DNA from: Adiantum capillus-veneris
Lineage: Eukaryota > Streptophyta > Polypodiopsida > Polypodiales > Pteridaceae
Direction of reading: 5' to 3'
Length of the DNA: 64,000 nucleotides
NCBI GenBank assembly: GCA_014529385.2
Contig: CM043945.1
Location: 155,998,741 to 156,062,740, forward strand
Part shown: positions 11,601 through 24,111 of the stretch, piece after piece
How positions within the stretch are numbered: position 1 is the stretch's first letter
How the letters are laid out: every line of letters begins with the position of its first letter
Notes under the pieces: generated by a model
What the model was told of the DNA's origin: nothing
The model's input: the letters and a program-made list of their open reading frames with translations, nothing else
Database searches by the model: none
Made by a program: the position numbers and the translations under genes

Positions 11601-12372
11601 AAATTCCTATAATTATTTCTTCAAATTCCAAGAGGTTCTTAAGTTCTCTATATACAAAAATCTAGCTCATGAACTGAAGAAAACTTGGAAATTTTTGTGG
11701 CTACTGATTCCACCTCTAGAGTTGGGTTTGAATATCGTTTGTACATTTTAAGACTAGGTCCAAATATAAGTGTACAATTCCAATTTGGGACCAAAATTGA
11801 AAGGTTTATATGCCTTGTGGAAACCAATTTTTCATCCATGAAGTTTTTATACTTCATAGGTGTGTTTTGAATTGTTTTAGGAAGATGTGTTTTGATGCTT
11901 TTTGTGCTTGAGCATGAAAGTAAGAATCAAATTCTATATTCAAAAAAACATTTTTGGCTCTACAACAACCATGGACTGTGGTGTGGTCAGGAACTCATTG
12001 ATGTAACTTACAAAGAAAAAAGTCTTGTTGTCTAAAGATTTTTTACCTTGTGTAAAATGGGCTTCACCTAGAAAATGCATTTTTTTTGTTCAAATTGAGC
12101 ACTCCTTTGGATTTGAGAGCTCCTCATAAACCATTTACTCAAGAGTTGTGAGTGTTTCATATTTTTCCCACGTTAAACAACTAATAGTGCAACATAATGT
12201 CAAACCAAAAGAAATGTCATTTTGTCATGCCATATTTTTTAAACTTGAGTTTGTCTCTCATATTTGTTTTATCTATGGTAATTTCTCATTGGCGCCATCC
12301 CTTGACAAAAATCTTGCCTTTGAGGAGCTATGAAACTAAAAGAAAAACACTAGTTAAACTTTTTGTACTAAC
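11601..12372. other. No gene seen
   Basis: Frames are short and overlap on both strands. The first part may be the interior of the decayed transposon that begins at 11521. No domain is recognised. Confidence 0.35.
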
Positions 12373-13025
12373 ATGAAAGCATAGGCGATTGCGTTTGTCA
12401 AAAGACCTTCCCTTCATATTCGGATAAACAACTGAGAGATTCCGTGCCACATCCATGTTGGACATAACCTACAATCAACATGTTCTAAGAGAGTACATTT
12501 TGAAGAAAATCCTCATCAAGAACATGATGTGATTTTGTAAGGGTACTGCTCAAAAGAGTACCTTTCTCCAATAGCGCCTGATCTCATTGTGAACTTTCTC
12601 ACTTGTGTGAAGGTCTTGTGTAAGGCCACATACCTTTCTCCAATAGCGCCTGATCTCATTGTGAACTTTCTCACTTGTGTGAAGGTCTTGTGTAAGGCCA
12701 CATACCTTCAAGGTGCAAGCATAGCCAATTGCAATTGGTGAAAGGCCCTATGTATACATTCAATAAAAATAGCCCAAAGCTTCCATGCCACATCCATATT
12801 GGGTATATCCTACAATCAACAAGTTCCAAGAGATGCATTTTGAATATAATTCTCATTAACAATTTTATGTTCTTTAGTAAGGGCACCACACTGGACATAC
12901 ATATCAATGAAAGCATCACCAACACAACATTTTTCTATAAATTTCTCCAAAAAACCCTACAATTTCATGTTCTTTCATAAAGGCACCACATTGGACATTC
13001 ATATCAAGCAAAGCTGTGCAAATTG
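12373..13025 (-). pseudogene. PPR (pentatricopeptide repeat) pseudogene fragment
   Basis: PPR proteins are plant organelle RNA-binding proteins built from repeats of about 35 residues. On the minus strand three typical pieces appear: TALLDMNVQCGA (plus 12975-13018; family form TALLDMYxKCG), ISWNLLIVGYTQYGCGMEAL (about 12757-12830) and NMLIVGYVQHGCGTESL (about 12437-12490). The last follows a stop where the conserved Trp should be. The H-x-x-E-K-V-H-N-E-I-type helix lies between them (plus 12559-12702). The two WNxLIxGYxQxGxGxExL modules are about 345 bp apart, in keeping with the PLS-type repeat ladder. Frameshifts and stops are frequent. It is a dead fragment without N- or C-terminus. Confidence 0.65.
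12559..12702. repeat. 72-bp perfect tandem duplication inside the PPR fragment
   Basis: The unit starting tacctttctccaatagcgcc at 12559 recurs at 12631 with no visible difference. The length is a multiple of 3 (24 codons), so the duplication keeps the PPR frame. The identity of the copies implies that it is much younger than the surrounding decay. Confidence 0.85.
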
Positions 13026-13984
<959 letters not shown>

Positions 13985-14533
13985 GTTATTGAGTGAGCAT
14001 TCTGAAACAAATCAAAGATGATAGCTTGGGAAGCTTAGACATTGTCCCTATGGAGCATTGAGCAAGGGTAATAAATATGACCTATAGTGGGCATTCTAAA
14101 ACACAAGATTTGAGGGCATTGGTGACTTGTGTCTATGCAATAAATACCATGGAAAACAATTGCAAATGTAAGCGTTCTAAAATTCTAGGTCGCATAGATA
14201 GAGATGATGAGACACCTCCTAAGATGCCACCTATCGGTTGCCTCTTTTCTTTGCTTCCACCAACAACGTTTTGAAACGCTATTGTGCATTTTCTTGTGAG
14301 CTAGTAAGCATTTTGAAATGCTTACTGTTATGACCTTTGCAAAGGCTTGGTTTCATGGATAGTTTTGAGTCAAAATAATGGATAGTTTTTAAAATATTTA
14401 TTTTGTCAAAGTCTTAGTGGGTAGGGAAATTTGTGGAGGGGGTAAAGGCCCCCAAGGTCAGTGTATAAAGGAACACCTAGCCCCCATTGTATAATTGCTA
14501 ATTCAATGCCTAGTTGGTTGGTTCAGCTCTAGC

Positions 14534-14676
14534 TATAACCTTTCTATCACCCAAGTGTGGTAGATTGGTTATGCCATTTCCCTCTTCAATAACAGGTCTT
14601 GAGTTCAACTCCTCGTCGGCTCGATCTTTAAGGTCTCTTGGGATAGTTTCCTACGATGTTAAAACTCTCTTCTTCT
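14534..14676 (+). mobile_element. tRNA-derived SINE-like unit, copy 1
   Basis: This 143-bp unit recurs at 14715-14857. It contains a Pol III A-box-like TGGTAGATTGGT at about 14559 and a B-box-like GAGTTCAACTCC at about 14601, spaced 42 bp as in a tRNA gene. It runs into a TTC/GT-rich simple tail. SINEs of this kind are copied by other elements' enzymes and encode no protein. The A box is only moderately good and the family is not one I can name. Confidence 0.55.
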
Positions 14677-14714
14677 CGGGTGTGTGTGTGTGTGTGTGGG
14701 TGTGAGGAAAATGG

Positions 14715-14857
14715 TATAACCTTTCTATCACCCAAGTGTGGTAGATTGGTTATGCCATTTCCCTCTTGAATAACAGGTCTTGAGTTCAACTCCTCGTCGG
14801 CTAGATCTTTAAGGTCTCTTGGGATAGTTTCCTACGACGTTAAAACTCTCTTCTTCT
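14715..14857 (+). mobile_element. tRNA-derived SINE-like unit, copy 2
   Basis: Near-identical to copy 1 (differences include cttcaa/cttgaa, ggctcg/ggctag and gatgtt/gacgtt). The tail continues into (TTC)n and (CT)n. The copies are in the same orientation 181 bp apart, separated by a short (GT)n tract. Confidence 0.55.
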
Positions 14858-14866
14858 TCTTCTTCT

Positions 14867-14911
<45 letters not shown>
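14850..14911. repeat. (TTC)n-(CT)n microsatellite
   Basis: Simple repeat directly at the 3' end of the second SINE-like unit, probably grown from its tail. Confidence 0.9.
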
Positions 14912-14916
<5 letters not shown>

Positions 14917-15795
14917 ATGCTTTCACATCGTCCACTTTGCAAGTATGTGGAAGTAAAAGGTATAGGGCCTACAAGCATATCTATTTTATCTTTGTCAAAT
15001 TTTAAAATTTGATATGAATCAACGAGAATTTTCCCACCAAGATGCATTAACAAAGAGAGAGATGTGTCAACTTTTGCAATCAATGGCATAAGGTGATTTT
15101 TGTATAAGCTGATTTTTTTTGGTATGGAGCGATTCCTTCTTGCCTCTGATCACTAATTAGGTGACCATTATGGGATTGTGTTGCAATAATTTAATGTCCT
15201 TGTCTTGGTTTTGAGTAGGGAGGAGCTTCTATGCCAGTGATATGGAGGCCCCTGGAAGATTTTTGTATGAGTTGTGGTTTGTTTTTGTTTAGAGGAAAAC
15301 TTTATACCTCTCGCACATATGGCAACAATTATAAAATTATATACACTTTGTGGTCTAAGTATATTTATGCATCAAATTGTAGTTTAATTTTTTGTTAAAG
15401 AAAATATTCTTCTATGTTGCAAACACGGTGAGATTTATGGAATCAAACTGTATACAATTGAAGTTTTACAAAATTATATTTTTGTCTCTAGTATTGACTT
15501 ATTTTTTATATAGTTATGCAATAAAAGTATAGATTTGAGGTCAAATTTAAGGCCATAATTTGTATAATTCTAATAATTATGGCACCCATAAACATTGATC
15601 TCTTATTTAATTGTTAAATCCTTCAATGTAGAGCTCTTATTGAATTATAAACTTGAAATTTTCTCCAGTGTATAGTTTCCAAGAGAAATATCTTTTGGAT
15701 TGCTATTTAAAACGCCTCACATTGGGTCTACAAAGATTATATCACTTTTGACTTGCTTGCATTGCTCGTATAATGGCGATCCCCACAAATAGAGA
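14912..15795. other. No gene seen
   Basis: AT-rich, frames short, nothing recognised on either strand. Confidence 0.4.
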
Positions 15796-16089
15796 TCATA
15801 TGTAAGAATCATCAAGGAAATGAATTGGATGATCAATATAGTGCTTGTAGCCTAACCTCCCTCGAATAATGTACTTCTTGCTTGGAGAGACTCGAGTATG
15901 ATCTATCCAAAATTGAGTTCCAATCTCCTTCATCTCAGAGGATAACCCAATGTAGGTGGACTTTCTTTTACATGAGTACAATGGAAACATGTTGGATCCT
16001 CCTTCATCAGTTTCAACCCAAGCCATAGAAACATACATATACATGAATGAATGACCATTCACAAGCATGGTTAGAGTGCTTTTCTTCAA
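15796..16089 (-). pseudogene. Possible PPR C-terminal (E-type) remnant
   Basis: A 97-residue minus-strand frame contains AWVETDEGG and, further on, STYIGLSSEMKEIG. These resemble the C-terminal E region of plant PPR proteins, where a W-I/V-E stretch is followed by I-Y-x-x-L-x-x-L-x-x-x-M-K-x-x-G. No DYW motif is visible downstream. The fragment lies upstream of the PPR repeats at 12373-13025 on the same strand, which is the wrong order for one gene, so it would be a separate remnant. The match is short and could be chance. Confidence 0.3.
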
Positions 16090-17582
16090 AAGAAATTCAT
16101 CATTGCTTTGGGATTTTTAGCAACTGGAGGGAGAATCTCAAAGCGTTTGCAAGGATGATAGAATGGTCATGTGTCCTATTTGTGTACTCGTTGATACTTT
16201 TGTTACCTAGCACTACCTACTACATTATGTTTATTGAATCTTCTTTATCATAACCACTTAAGCTCCTCAAAATGTATTGCAAAATTTGATTAGGAGTTTC
16301 CTTCTTGCTTGCTTGAAGGTTTATATCTTCAAGATCAATAATTTGCACTCGTTTTTATATGCAACATCTTCTTTGATACTCTTGCTTGACTATACATTCA
16401 TATCCTCGCTATTAAGATTTCATGCTCATAAAGGAAATCCTTTCATTTACGTTGATGAGGAAAACCTTCATGCTTTGACATCTATATAAATGGGAGTGGC
16501 GACATATGACCAGTTGATGCCAAGCCCTCAAAACTTTTCACCACAACTAATACCTCTCCAAAGACCTTCTTGATGTTTTTTTCTACAACGGAAGAATTTT
16601 GGCCTAGGCTTCCTTTTAAAAATTCTCCCATTGAAGAAGGTGCTTAAAAAACATTAGTTTTGACCAACCACATTCTATCAAAATTGTGTGTGTGTGTTGC
16701 TATTTCCATTAATAAATATACACAAAAGAACATGAAAGTTCAAAAGACAGATGGCTTTAGACAAGTGACAATGGGTAGCACAAAAAAAGCTAAGCCTTTG
16801 AATTATTTTTGTACATAGCTATAAGAATGAGGTATCATTCTAGTGTTTACATACAAGGGGTAATCTAAATTGATCATTTCACAAAAGTAGCAAGAGTCTG
16901 GTATAACAACAACTAAGCCAAAAAAATTCTAAGAAAGGATAAAGTCTTTACCTGCATCCATGCAAATAAGACAACATATATGTTAGCCTTGAATGTGTTT
17001 TACAGGTGTCAATGAACTTTATCAATTGTTATCCATGTCTATCTTACAAATTTTACAACTTAAAAAACTATTGTCCAAACCAATCTTGTATTTTTGCAAA
17101 AGAAAAACGCGTGTGTGTCTTTTGTGTTTTTTAATGTTCATTTTGATCTTGTAATCCAGAAGGTCATCACTCTCAGATACAAGTGAAAAAAAAAAAGTTC
17201 ATAGGTAACGTTAATATATACCCCAAATTTTCAACCATTTTTTATTAGATATTTAAATACATAAAATTTTGATCAAAAGGCCACCACCCCTTTTGATCCA
17301 AATGTTTTACTCCCAATTTTTTCCCCCCAAAAAGATGTGTATTATCTAATCCATCAATTTGTACGGTATTTAACACATTTTTTGGCTATATGGACTTTTG
17401 AATAAGTCTCAATGTACTACAAACACAAAACATGTTTATGTACACTCCATTTTACAAGACATCAAGTAACTAAAACTAGTCAAATTATTTGAATGCACAC
17501 CATGGACTAGTGTAATCACCCCCAAAGAGGAGGGAGATGTAACCCCTGCAAACTTTGTGTATATCCACTATAAAAAAAACTA
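16090..17582. other. No gene seen
   Basis: AT-rich DNA with short frames on both strands and no recognisable motif. Confidence 0.4.
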
Positions 17583-17589
17583 TGATTGG

Positions 17590-17810
17590 TTAGGGTTTGG
17601 CAATCAAGTTATGGTTATGGTTTTACAGTGATGGTATGGCAATCATGTCATGGTTATGGTCTGGCAATTAGATTATGGTTATGGTTATGGTTATGGTTAT
17701 GGTTATGGTTATGGTCATGGTATGGCTGTTATGGTTATGGTATGCCAAGCAAGTTATGGTTATGGTTATGGTATGGCAAGTGGGTTATGTTTATGGTTTT
17801 GCAGTTCTCA
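17590..17810. repeat. TTATGG hexanucleotide array, degenerate
   Basis: Runs of atggttatgg with interspersed atggtatggcaa variants, densest at 17670-17720. It is not the plant telomere repeat TTTAGGG or its common variants. The Trp/Leu-rich frame across it is a repeat artefact. Confidence 0.85.
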
Positions 17811-17899
17811 AATCATGTTTTGAATTATAACTATAAAATTCTTATGTTGTTGTGCCTATGTTGGGAGTTGAACTTATGGTTATGCTTTTGAGAACTTGT

Positions 17900-18837
17900 C
17901 GTGATTAAACTTTTGATTGTGTGGTTTTGTTCTTCTTACAATTTTGCTAATTTGTATGTATACACTCGCTCTTTAGCGTCAAGTTGTAGGTGGAGTGCGG
18001 TTGCTTGTGCACTCTTCCTTTGGGAAGAGAGGGTTGTTTTCTGTTGCAGTAGTACATGCATCCTCAGTTCCCAGTCCTCTCTACCCAAATAAAAAATTGA
18101 AGGTTCTACTATCGATATAGTTTTTGGTATACACGCTGGTATAGGCCTCGAAATAGGCGTCCATATATTCCCGGTGCTTATTTCAGTGTTTATTCTAGTG
18201 TCAATTTTATAACTTATTATGACAGCAAGAATACCAGTGCATATACCAATGACACTGTATCGGCGTGTATTTTGATGATTATTCTAGCATATTTTACTTT
18301 TAAAAAAAGCTTTGATTCATCGATATTTGTGTCAATTTTTGGTACATGTTAACTCAGTTTTTAGGTTGCAGATTAGTCCTTTAGCTCTGTGCAAGGGTAG
18401 AATCTGGAAGTTTCATTTTCTGACTCACTTAGCTTAGATTGAAGTGATATACATAAACCAATCACAATAGTTAGCAAAAATTATACATTCTTTGAGAGAA
18501 AACAGCTAACTTGGTTACTGACATAGGAACCAGGTTGCAGGCAAAGAATTGAAAGTTGGACAGGAATTGAATTCAAGTCAAGTGAAAAAACGGATAACAA
18601 TTTAATCCCACAATAAGTACTCTATCCAGGGCTTAACAAGTCTATATGAACCTTAGATATGGTTGTATACTAGCAAATTAAGGCATATTTGGAGAGAACG
18701 CTAGTAGAGTAGCCACCAAAGAGAGTGTGAATCAAGGTGATCACTTGGGCACTATCTTTGAAGAAGTCTCATACACTTAATCCAACTCAACATCAGAAAT
18801 GTCTTCCTATTCAAATTAGTCAAGAACCGGAACAACA
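17900..18837. other. Unassigned stretch upstream of element G0
   Basis: No gene recognised. By position this should hold the 5' LTR and leader of G0, but I found no sequence repeated downstream of 33441 and no convincing primer-binding site, so the LTR is not called. Confidence 0.3.
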
Positions 18838-20150
18838 ATGAGATATAAGCACATGCTCACGTTTTATAGGACTAATGTCCATGGAGCTCACATTTACCTG
18901 GATCCTAATGCAAAGTATGCTATTCGAATTGATGACCATGACATAGAGTTTGAAGAGGAAATTAGAGCAAACAAACAAGGGAAATTGTATATGGATGGAA
19001 ACAAGACTCAACATGAAAAAGTTGAAAATCGTGATGTAATAGACAAATAGGGATTAGAAGTGAACACAATAATTTCAGATATGGCACCAAAAGAAGGTCC
19101 ACCGACTTTGGAATTTGAGGGATACGATCAAGTTGATCTGAAACCTTTGAAACGGCTTAGCAATGATAATCGTAGAATCGGAGTCTATTGTTGGGAGGAT
19201 AAGAACGTCAAGGGTCTTTTGTGGACCTCTCATGCCAAATCAGAGCAGTTAACACCCATGAAGATCATCTATATCTTCAAAATCAAAGACAAGGTTTAGC
19301 AGATCCACCAACTTACCTATTTAGGGATTGCTATAACAGTAACTTTGTTATAATGAGTCCTGAGGAAGTAGAACAAACCGGATACCAAGGGTACTCCATA
19401 AAAGATTGGATATTGGGACAGGGACCATAAACTATTCCAAGAGAAGAACTCTGTGAGAGATCTTTTGGGAACAATGCTAAAAAACTCAAACCTACATCAT
19501 CACAAAGAAAACTGAGTGACATTAAAGCTAGTCCAAGGCTACATGAGTCACTATTTCCAATAGAATGGCTTGAAGGACTCAAGACAGGACCAACTACCAA
19601 AAGATTTTGAGCTGAGCCAAATAGATGTGTCAAACCAGCTGATTTTCAAAAATGGGTCAAAAAATATAGTGGATCTGGGGATCCATATGACCACTTAGCA
19701 AGCTTCAAGCAAGTGTTAAGGGCAAAACGCATATTTGATTTCCACACTCAATTTGAGGGATTTGGAATGACTTTAGAAGGAAAAGCCTTGATATGGTTCC
19801 AAAACATTCCACCAAGGTCAATCATGGATTTTAGTACATTAGCTCAGGGAGTTGTAGCTGCATGTTCCAAAACTAGGATCAAACATAATACAGTAGTTTA
19901 AATCTATAGCTTCAAATAGAAACAAGTGCAGCTAAGATGAAGCAATACATTGCAAGATGCTCAGAATTAGAAATATCAATAGAAGAAAGATTAGTGTTAT
20001 TGTTTCTAGAAGGTTTGATCAACAAAGAACTTCATGCTATGCTGTATAGCAAGAATCATATGACCCTAGAAGAGTGTGTATCAGATGCTATTGACTTGGA
20101 AGACAATTGTGATATTTTCAATGAAGAAGATGTCCCTAAGGATACTTAGA
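18838..20150 (+). pseudogene. G0 Gag (capsid region)
   Basis: The capsid-type core reads KKYSGSGDPYDHLASFKQV, then GFGMTLEGKALIWFQNIPP, then MKQYIARCSELEISIEE and GLINKELHAMLY, the usual order of a plant gypsy Gag. The N-terminal part (18838-19299) includes YLDPNAKYAIRIDDHDIEF and LEFEGYDQVDLKPLK, which I do not recognise as a named domain. An in-frame TAG at 19048-19050, a frameshift near 19290, a TAA near 19430 and others show that it is dead. Confidence 0.75.
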
Positions 20151-20159
20151 GTGAGAAAA

Positions 20160-21096
20160 CAACATCCACAAAACCAACAAAAGTGGAAATAGTTGTTGCA
20201 GCACCACTTACAACCATACAATACATGCTAAAAAGGATGAACAAAATGATGAATAACATGCAAAAATCACCTATGAGAGGACTAGGGCAAGGGATCCTCA
20301 ATAGGGACAACCGATTAGGCCAAAAACATGGTGTGCTATTGAAGAAAAATGGACTAACCATGAGACCAATGAGTGATGCCACAAGGACAACCCATGTACA
20401 GATATCAGCCTAATATGGCCCCTGCACAAAGACCACCGATGGGTATGGAAAGACCACAACCATTATTGGGTCAGCAACCTCCATATCTTTGACATAATGT
20501 AGTGCCTGTAAAGTACATGCATTCAATAGAAGTCATAGATGAACAATCACTAATGCCTGATACACCTTATGTTGAGCCTAGCCCATCTATAGTAATGGTA
20601 GAAGGGGAGACTTGGTATAATTCACAGCCACTTTCAATGGAAGAAGCTGTGACTTATGCTACACTAGAGCTTACACCGATGTACTATGTAGCTAATCAAG
20701 ATGCTAGACCTCCAATGGTAAGACCCATGATTAAGCCAAGGATTGGAAACTACCATAATTGTGGTGCAAACGATCATTGGAAAAATAAATGCCCAGAACC
20801 TGATAAGAACATTAAGCCAGTTGAAGCTTTTTGTACACAATGTTGCAAAAAGGGTGGACACTTCCCTAAAAGACTGTCCAAAAAATCCTTTAAACAGGGG
20901 AAAAGCAGTGGTGAATGTAGTCCAAGTGATACCTAGTAGCTATTTGGAAAGTGAACCTATTGTTCCAATGAAGGTGATCACTAGAGCCCATGCTAAGAAA
21001 AAGAAACATAACTCCTCTGATGAATCAGAGAATACTAAAAATTCCTCTAAAAAAACCAAGAAAAGAAGAAGTCAAAGGTTTGAGATGAGAAAATAG
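20160..21096 (+). pseudogene. G0 Gag C-terminus with degenerate zinc knuckles
   Basis: Two knuckle remnants are visible. The first, HNCGANDHWKNKC at about 20756-20795, lacks the first cysteine (YHNC where C-x-x-C is expected). The second, CTQCCKKGGH at about 20834, is split from its last cysteine by a frameshift; the other frame supplies LKDCPKN. A Lys/Ser-rich basic tail follows (20985-21095). Nucleocapsid function is inferred from these motifs. Confidence 0.65.
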
Positions 21097-21866
21097 AAAC
21101 AAAAGGACAAAATTGAGGAAAAAGCCAAGAAACTATTCCATGAGAAAATGAAAGAAACTGGGAGTGAAATCAAGGAAACCACAATAAAATATGGAGGATC
21201 AATTTTGGTAGACAAAATTTTTAAGCCAATCAATGCAACCTTGGAAGCTTTTCAAGCGGGATTTAAAGCAGGACAAAACATGGAAAAAAAATGGAGAAAC
21301 TAACCTTCTCTAGTTATGGAAGCAAGTACACTTGCATCTTATCAAATTCTTATTAAAATTTGGTAAGAAATACTCAAGTGATGCTGGAAAAACAAAAACC
21401 CAAGCTTGAGAGTATAGCAAAACTTGAGGAGCTTGTGGTAGAAACAAGTAAAGAGAAATCCAAAGTGATGGTAGAAATCCACCTTGAAATTAAAGATCCA
21501 GAACTCATAGTGCCTGATAGTGAAGATGCTTTAGATGGAATTCCGTTCATGGACCAAGACTGGCCAGGACATTTATGGAAAAAAGTGAAATAAATTAATG
21601 ATGGGAGCATAACTTTGAAATCAGCTCCTATAGAGGAAGTTTGGTTAGATGATTTACCTCTTAAAATAGACAATGATATACAATCCTTGTATGGGGATTG
21701 CCAATTTGAAGAATCAGGAATGTCTAAACCAATGACTCTAAAAACACTACTCTCTTACTTAGGAGACAATGAAGATGAGTCCATAGTGTGTAAAACCACT
21801 TAAGTCAAAATAGAGGAACAGACCTTGGAGGTGGAGAACATCCATTCAATCATGTCAACGCCCATT
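21097..21866 (+). pseudogene. G0 linker between Gag and protease, left of C1
   Basis: Charged, coding-like sequence (for example FHEKMKETGSEIKE and VPDSEDALDGIPFMDQDWP) with in-frame stops near 21300, 21593 and 21803. It continues directly on the far side of C1 at 27410 into the protease segment. No catalytic motif is present. Confidence 0.55.
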
Positions 21867-21871
21867 CAATG
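21867..21871. repeat. Left target-site duplication of C1 (CAATG)
   Basis: CAATG immediately precedes the 5' LTR and recurs at 27405-27409 after the 3' LTR. Confidence 0.95.
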
Positions 21872-22063
21872 TGTTGGGGTATAAAGCCCAATGTGGTCGC
21901 CCAGGTAAGTGGGCGGGCCACCAGGTATGTACACATATTCTTTTGTAAAAACCTAATAAGAACTCACTATGCTCTACACATTACAGTAGAGCGAGCTCAC
22001 TATATCGTCGTGCTCTTCTTCTCGCACTCTCTCTCGTGTCGCACTTCCGCTCGTACTCCTTCA
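21872..22063 (+). repeat. C1 5' LTR (192 bp)
   Basis: Starts TG, ends CA. A TATAAAG motif lies only 8 bp inside the LTR (21880-21886), and a CT-rich segment follows at 22015-22055. This is very short for a plant LTR. Confidence 0.93.
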
Positions 22064-22065
22064 AC

Positions 22066-22078
22066 TGGTATCAGAGCT
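22066..22078 (+). promoter_or_regulatory. C1 primer-binding site (initiator tRNA-Met)
   Basis: TGGTATCAGAGCT begins 2 bases after the 5' LTR. TGGTATCAGAGC is the standard complement of plant initiator tRNA-Met used by copia elements. Confidence 0.93.
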
Positions 22079-23151
22079 CAGATCGAGGCTCGGGGCAACA
22101 CTGCAAGAGGCTAGAGTCACCAACTTAGATTGGAGTGAAATTCGACAGACGAAGACACGGCCCCAAATCTCGTGGGAGAACCCAAAGGGCTTGGTGTTGT
22201 CAGAATTTCATTCTGAGGTCATCTCGGCCACCGTTCGGCTTCGACAAAGGTCTGTGCAAGCCATTTTCTACTACGTGGTCTCAGCGGGTGCAGATCCGAC
22301 TCTGCAAATTTGGGGTTTTCGGCCTACGACTGCAGGTGCTGAGGATATCGAAACTCCCATAGTGTAGATTTGTGGCTGTCTACACATTGAAGGATGGCTC
22401 ACAGTTCTTGGAGGTGTGTCACATACGACACGAGCGCATCTACACACAGACTGTAGGCGACATCCACTAGTTCATCAGGTAGCTTGTGTTTGCTGCTTGA
22501 TATTCTAGGTTTCATCCTGACATTGTAGGTACTTCCACATGGGATGTATTGTCAGAGATGATGTATGTCTGTTGAGGGTTTGCTGGCTCTGAGTCACGCA
22601 GAAAACAACCGCCGCAGCGGTTACAGCATACAGTGGGAAATTTGTGGATGTATGACTTTGTGGGAAGTCTATGTACTGTCAGATTTACTGCAGCCTTTGT
22701 TGAGGGTCAAGTGAGGTTTTATTGAGTTGGGGGATTCTCGAATGTTGAGATCCTTTCGGTGATACAGGTCTTGGAGCGATCCCTCGAGCACCCTTAGATA
22801 GGCAGCTAGGATGTATTGACTGTGAGTTAGACAGTTGGGATTGCATCTTTGCTTTACTGCCGTTGAGGCATTGTCGCAGTCTATGCTTACAGGACAGTCA
22901 GAGACAGTACAGGTGCAGGACAGGTTTACCCGCAGCTTACAGTGTCAGAGAGACAGTGTTTTTTGAGCTGTTTTTTGGTCTGTTTTTTGAGTACACTAGA
23001 GCCATTTTACAAAGGAGACTCTACCAAAATTTATGCAGAATCTGAAGCTTTCTTGGTTCATTTGACAGGTTGATATTGGTTTAGAGGTCAGTTTACAAGG
23101 GAAACTCTGCCGAATTTTTCCTAGAAAAGTAAACTACTGTGAAGCGTAGCT
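22079..23151 (+). other. C1 untranslated leader
   Basis: About 1.07 kb between the primer site and the gag start, with no supported frame. This is long relative to the 192-bp LTRs. Confidence 0.7.
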
Positions 23152-24111
23152 ATGGCTGGATCACAGGACACTGCTCTTAACAATATCAAGAAGCTGGATG
23201 GAACCAATTTCCCATTGTGGAAGAAGCGGATTTGGCACGTGTTGGTACAAAAGAAGCAGATAAAACCTATAAAGCTCAAGGGGATAAAACCAGAAGATAT
23301 GGACGAAGATGAATGGAGCGAAATCGATGAATTGGCACTTTGTACCATTATGCTGACTTTGGCAGAAAGCGTTTACTTCAATGTAGCAGATGAGATGTCG
23401 GCTTATCAAGCATGGATAAAGCTGAGTGATCTTTATGATAAGCAGAGTGCAGCTTCACAGGTATACTGGCTTAAGAAGCTTGTTGACTTGAAGATGAAAG
23501 AAGGGACCCCTATGTCCAATCATCTGAATGAATTCAACACCATCTACAGTCAGTTGTCAGCTCAAGGTGTCAAGTTTGATGAACCTGTTAGAGCTATGTT
23601 CCTGTTGATCACATTGCCGGAAAGTTGGGACACTTTTCGCACAGCTTTGAGTAATTCTGCACCTCCAGATGGTTTGAACATAGCAGGTGTAGAATGAAGT
23701 CTGCTTACTGAAGAAACCAATAGAAAGACAATGGACAAAGGCAAAGGAACAGCCTTATTTGTCAGGGGAAGGACCAAAGAAAAGTACAAAGGTGGAAAGA
23801 GGAATCAGTCTCGTAGCAAGTCCCGCAGTGCTAAAGGCAAGAGTGACATAGAATGCTACCATTGTGGCAAGAAGGGTCACATGAAAAGAGACTGTAGAGA
23901 ATGGAAAGCAGAAAAAGGCAAAGAGAAAGCTAAAGACCATGGTGAGAAGAACAAGTCCTCAGTGAAGATTCAAGAAATAAATATGACAAACACTGTTGCA
24001 GAGGATGGCAGTCTAGTGTCAGGAGACATCTACTTCTTGAAGAATACAATGGACTCAGCTCTTCTTACAGCATCTGATGGAAATGCACTGAGTGACTGGA
24101 TTATAGACTAA
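23152..24111 (+). pseudogene. C1 Gag (UBN2-type) with CCHC zinc knuckle
   Basis: This is the copia capsid and nucleocapsid. The ATG at 23152 opens MAGSQDTALNNIKKLDGTN, followed by FPLWKKRIW, LSDLYDKQSA and LKMKEGTPMSNHLNEF, the pattern of the plant UBN2 Gag family. The zinc knuckle CYHCGKKGHMKRDC lies at about 23854-23895. A TGA at 23695-23697 interrupts the capsid end. A TAA at 24109-24111 falls exactly at the protease active site: the frame reads WIID, stop, GASLHV, where copia proteases have D-S/T-G-A. Both are simple substitutions in an otherwise unbroken frame. Confidence 0.9.

Noticed and set aside
14557-14613. Possible intact tRNA gene
   Set aside because: A- and B-box-like motifs are present but I could not pair an acceptor stem or anticodon arm, and the unit continues for 60 bp into a simple tail, as in a SINE.
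17586-17891. Trp/Leu-rich 101-residue frame
   Set aside because: Product of the TTATGG array.
17900-18837. 5' LTR for G0
   Set aside because: No sequence here matches the region after 33441 and no convincing primer site was found.
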